NCBI GenBank assembly: GCA_030685235.1
Contig: MU839085.1
Coordinates: forward strand, 62,001 to 126,000
From: Copromyces sp. CBS 386.78
Taxonomy: Eukaryota; Ascomycota; Sordariomycetes; Sordariales; Sordariaceae
Direction: 5' to 3'
DNA length: 64,000 nt
Each line of letters opens with the position of its first letter. Position 1 is the first letter of the stretch. This document shows positions 60,926 to 64,000 of the stretch, piece by piece. Both the position numbers and the translations under genes were made by a program. A model generated the notes under the pieces. The model made no database searches, had not been told where the DNA came from, and saw only the letters and a program-made list of their open reading frames with translations.

Positions 60926-63900
60926 AACTAGAACAATATATATCCTACTTTCTAATTTAGGACCGCCGATAATATACAGTCCCTTATTCAGACTACTATA
61001 ACCCGGCTCCCTAATTAAACCGGCGATTATTCCCCTTATACCGGCCGCTAATAAAAATAAGGAAGCTCCAAAAAAGGAAAACCCCTTACCTTCTAAACTA
61101 CGTAACTTCATTAACTTCACTAAAAATATTTTCAACGGTAATACTACTTTCGAAATTATCCTTAAAACTAACTTCGATATAGGCGATAGTACTTTATATT
61201 TCAAATATCGCCTTACCCAAGACCATACCTCAACGCATTACAATTACAACTCCGAAACCCTAAGCTATAACACTCTTTACAATTATACGCTAGAAAACGC
61301 GAAAGCCTCGTCCAAATTTAAATACGAAATTACATCTAGTATTAAGCGACCTAATACTCCTAAGAAGCTCAGCGTCGACGGTAAAACGGTATAATATTTA
61401 TTTAATAAAGCCGCCTTCGTCGAATACCGTTAAGAACGTAATATAGCCGCTTTAATAAATTAAGTACTCATATAAAACAAGAATTTCTTAAGCTTAACCG
61501 AATATATTAACGAACGTTTCGCCAACGTTCGCGAAGTAAACAAAATTATAAATAATAATATACAAGCTTTACGCTCTAAGGTCTTTCAAATATACGGTAA
61601 TATAGTATTTGTAAACGGCAAAATCACCTCCCTATAATAGGATATAACCAATCTTAGAATCGAATCTTAAAAATCTTCTAAAGTAAATAAAAAAATTAAA
61701 AATAAATTAGACAGATTATTAACCTCGAAGATTCCAACCCCACCTCTCCCCGGTCGTTACCTTGGATCGGTTACTGACAATACTTTACACAATCTTAAAC
61801 GTAAACTAGCGCCAGCGCTAACTCCCGCCCCATTGATTTCTAAACGGACATTCACGGAATATTATATTCCGGGTATAGGAATCCCTAGCCTACATTATAC
61901 TCCGCTTCCCTCCGCCCCGGAATCTACCCATAATTAGTATAAACGTATAAATTCGAAGACTCCCTCTATCTCAACCGTATAAACAACTATAGGTTTTAAA
62001 ATTACTAACCTCACCTACGACTTGAACGTTCGAAAATATTACAAAGCAATAATCGAAGAGGTAACTAAACCTATTATTATTATACTGGCAGCTAATAGCC
62101 TGCCTCCTAAAACTCCCCACCATACCGGTTTCCCGCCGGGTTATTACATAAACTAAACCTATCGTTATAATCCTTATATAGCCACCTAATCCCACAAATC
62201 GGAATTTACGCCTAAACTAACACCGGCCAGGTCTACAGCTCCCAATCCGCCCTCTATACTTCAACCGCTCAATACTTCTAATATCGTTCTCAAAGAATCC
62301 AAGAAGCACGTAAAATAGGTATCCCAATAATTGAAAGATCTGGAAAAAGCCTTCGCCAGCAGATTCGCTAGATTCGAACATCTATTTACAACTATTATCA
62401 TAGGCGCCGCCGAGCCTTCTAAAAGTACCTTTACTACAAGACCTCCTACTAGCGACCTTGGCAAGCCTTTCTCTAGCGGAAACCCACCCGGTAACGGAAG
62501 AGGCGGTCCGCCTAGAGGAAACCACCCACCTAGAGGAAGCTACCCACCTGGAGGAGGCTACCCACCTGGAGGAGGCTACCCGCCTAGAGGAGGACACCCG
62601 CCTGGAGGAAGTGGAGGTTTTTCCCCCGGCGGTAGCGGCGGTAGAGGCTTTCCCCTTAGCGGCGGTAGATACCCGCCCAACGGAAGCCCCCCTATAGGCT
62701 ACAATAGTTTTCCCCGTCGAAAAGAGGTTAAAATTAGGAAAAATGAGATTAGCTATTTTAACTTATATTATATTAACCCTAATAACTTTAGTATAGTTTA
62801 TAATAGAAAGGAAGTTATCTATACTAATACAACTATATTCGCTAAGCGCGTTTTATCTATTTTAAAGGATTACCCTACAGCTACGCCGGAAATAGAGAGG
62901 TAATTAATTTATTTATTCTTTAACCTATTGAAGGGCGCTACCCTCCTTTAGTAGAATAATTAATTTAAATCTGATTAACGTAGCTCTTATTATACCGCTA
63001 GCTTTAAAAGCCTCTACGGCGCTATAGTTAATCGTTTCCGTCCCAATTCAATTATTATAAATCGTAAATTCATTTAAGGGATTATTACCCTTAAGGATAT
63101 TACTACCGACGAAAATACTATATCCACCTACTTCTTTAAAAAACTACGCCTCGCCCGCACTATAAACATATTTTTTAAAGCCGAAGATAATTAGTACAGT
63201 ATAACTATAAACATTTAGGCCAATATAGAAATTTATATTAAAACCTTATTGAGACCTCCCCCTAAAACCGGTTACCTAGTTAACTATATAGCTAAAATCG
63301 ACAACTACTATAAAATTTTAGTTTCTACTACTAGAAATAAGTATCCTTATATTCAGCCCGCATCTATTATTAAAAATATTGCTAATTTAATTACCGAAAC
63401 GTCGACTACTTCGTACAATAATAACCGCCGCTTCCGCAATTACAGTTCTAAATCCAACGGCTCCGGCCGTAATTCTAAACCTACCGGCCGCAATTCTAGA
63501 ATTACCGACCCCGGCCGCGACACTAGGGCTGCTAGTCCTAATTACGATTCCCATCGTAATAAAGACCTACGTTACAATATTCGCCGGAACAAGGACTATA
63601 CTTACTATATGGAAGGTACCGAAGAAATTAAGAAGGTTAAAAAGGAGTTAAGTATAAATAATACTACTTTTACTAGAGACCCCACCAATTTTAATAGTAA
63701 TACCGCTAATACTTATTACGTATATAATAGCGAATTGACTTATTATAAGTATTTTAAAGAATTCAATTCCATTTCTCTAAAGAGGCGCTACGTAAAAGGA
63801 TATATACCCCCTAAGGTAGTAAAATACGAGGCTATTCAACCAAGGTCAAGCATCCCGGTTATTCGGAGAACTTACAATTATTATAAAAAAGTCTACATAT

Positions 63901-64000
63901 TACGGAACGCTGTCTTTAAATATATTATTTAATATAAGTGGGCGAAAATAAATACTTACGCCCCCGAAGTCGTATATTACGTCGATAAATTTATTAATTA
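60926..64000 (+). pseudogene. E6 gag, main piece, open to the window end
   Basis: One frame from the Gypsy-5 junction to the end of the window with a dozen or more RIP stops and no frameshift I could see. In order: a long basic/coiled-coil-like region (61.0-61.7 kb); a Pro-rich region; a 190-codon open run (62,331-62,903) with a Gly/Pro repeat; a capsid-like domain (about 62,850-63,330, containing GATLL-W, F-SLYGAIVNRF, ISTYFFKKLRLA); an Asn/Arg/Ser-rich linker; and near 63,855-63,925 a Cys/His-finger-like segment (TYNYYKK-YI-RNAVFKYI) with Tyr in place of Cys and His, then VYYVDKFI at the edge. Fungal Gypsy Gag proteins have this layout. The 227-codon run at 63,249-63,932 is part of the same frame. 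Confidence 0.7.
62480..62640 (+). repeat. Gly/Pro-coding short tandem repeat in E6 gag
   Basis: About seven imperfect 15-18-bp units of the type CCACCTGGAGGAGGCTAC, encoding PPGGGY/PPRGNH-like hexapeptides. GC-rich and little changed by RIP. Likely a disordered RNA-binding or assembly linker. Confidence 0.75.

Larger units (their letters stand above)
52655..64000 (+). mobile_element. E6, plus-strand LTR retrotransposon, runs off the window
   Basis: It starts with an LTR-like, RIP-light sequence (52,655-52,870) containing a palindrome and TATA box, then a leader, then a very long gag frame from 53,400. Gypsy-5 (53,630-60,920) interrupts the gag. The element continues past 64,000, so pol and the 3' LTR are outside. 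The LTR call rests on position, promoter content and the junction with Gypsy-4; the class (Gypsy rather than Copia) is inferred from the Gag. Confidence 0.65.

Noticed and set aside
60800..61204. 134-codon minus-strand open frame
   Set aside because: It spans the Gypsy-5 LTR/E6 junction, so it cannot be an ancestral gene; E6 gag is on the plus strand.
62382..62697. Overlapping 71- and 79-codon frames over the Gly/Pro repeat
   Set aside because: Alternative frames of a short tandem repeat are all open; the E6 gag frame is continuous on both sides.

Overview
The window looks like one block of fungal (filamentous ascomycete, Pezizomycotina-type) heterochromatin: an AT-rich graveyard of nested transposons degraded by repeat-induced point mutation (RIP). 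The evidence is direct. CpA and TpG are depleted almost everywhere. Frames that align with transposon proteins are broken by TAA/TAG where Gln or Trp codons are expected, not by frameshifts. Conserved Cys and His residues of zinc knuckles have become Tyr, and catalytic Asp residues have become Asn. I find no intact host gene, rRNA, tRNA or CRISPR array. The species cannot be named from the sequence.

Layout. 0.6-8.7 kb: a Helitron on the minus strand with one broken reading frame of about 7 kb (DUF6570-like region, Pro-Ala linker, HUH Rep domain, Pif1-type helicase). 10.65-24.87 kb: LINE-A (Tad1/I-like non-LTR element, minus strand) with 13-bp target-site duplications (TSDs), split by Gypsy-1 (11,921-19,359, plus strand, 255-bp LTRs, TSD GTCCT, C-terminal chromodomain). 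24.87-41.0 kb: the 3' part of a Copia pol gene (minus), split by Gypsy-2 (26,146-40,631, minus, 345-bp LTRs, TSD CAATC), which is itself split by LINE-B (28,412-35,164, plus, 15-bp TSD). LINE-A and LINE-B are the same element, placed head to head. 41.0-43.0 kb: an LTR-like piece, a stretch that escaped RIP, a second copy of the Helitron 3' end, and a 437-bp MITE. 43.0-49.9 kb: Gypsy-3 (minus), whose integrase region holds a second, 413-bp MITE. 50.6-52.6 kb: an integrase/RNase H fragment of another Gypsy element (Gypsy-4, minus). 52.65 kb to the window end: a plus-strand LTR element (E6) whose long gag gene is split by Gypsy-5 (53,630-60,920, minus, 210-bp LTRs, TSD TCGCT, chromodomain).

The nesting gives relative ages: Copia before LINE-A-independent Gypsy-2 before LINE-B; LINE-A before Gypsy-1; E6 before Gypsy-5; Gypsy-3 before MITE-2. 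The two MITEs carry no visible RIP and have almost perfect inverted ends, so they are either the youngest arrivals or too short to be recognised by RIP. Points most worth a second look are the two MITEs (8-bp TSD, GAG termini, internally duplicated terminal repeats), a TATA-plus-ATG antisense reading frame conserved in both LINE copies, and the very large Helitron protein with its twin 3' end 41 kb away.
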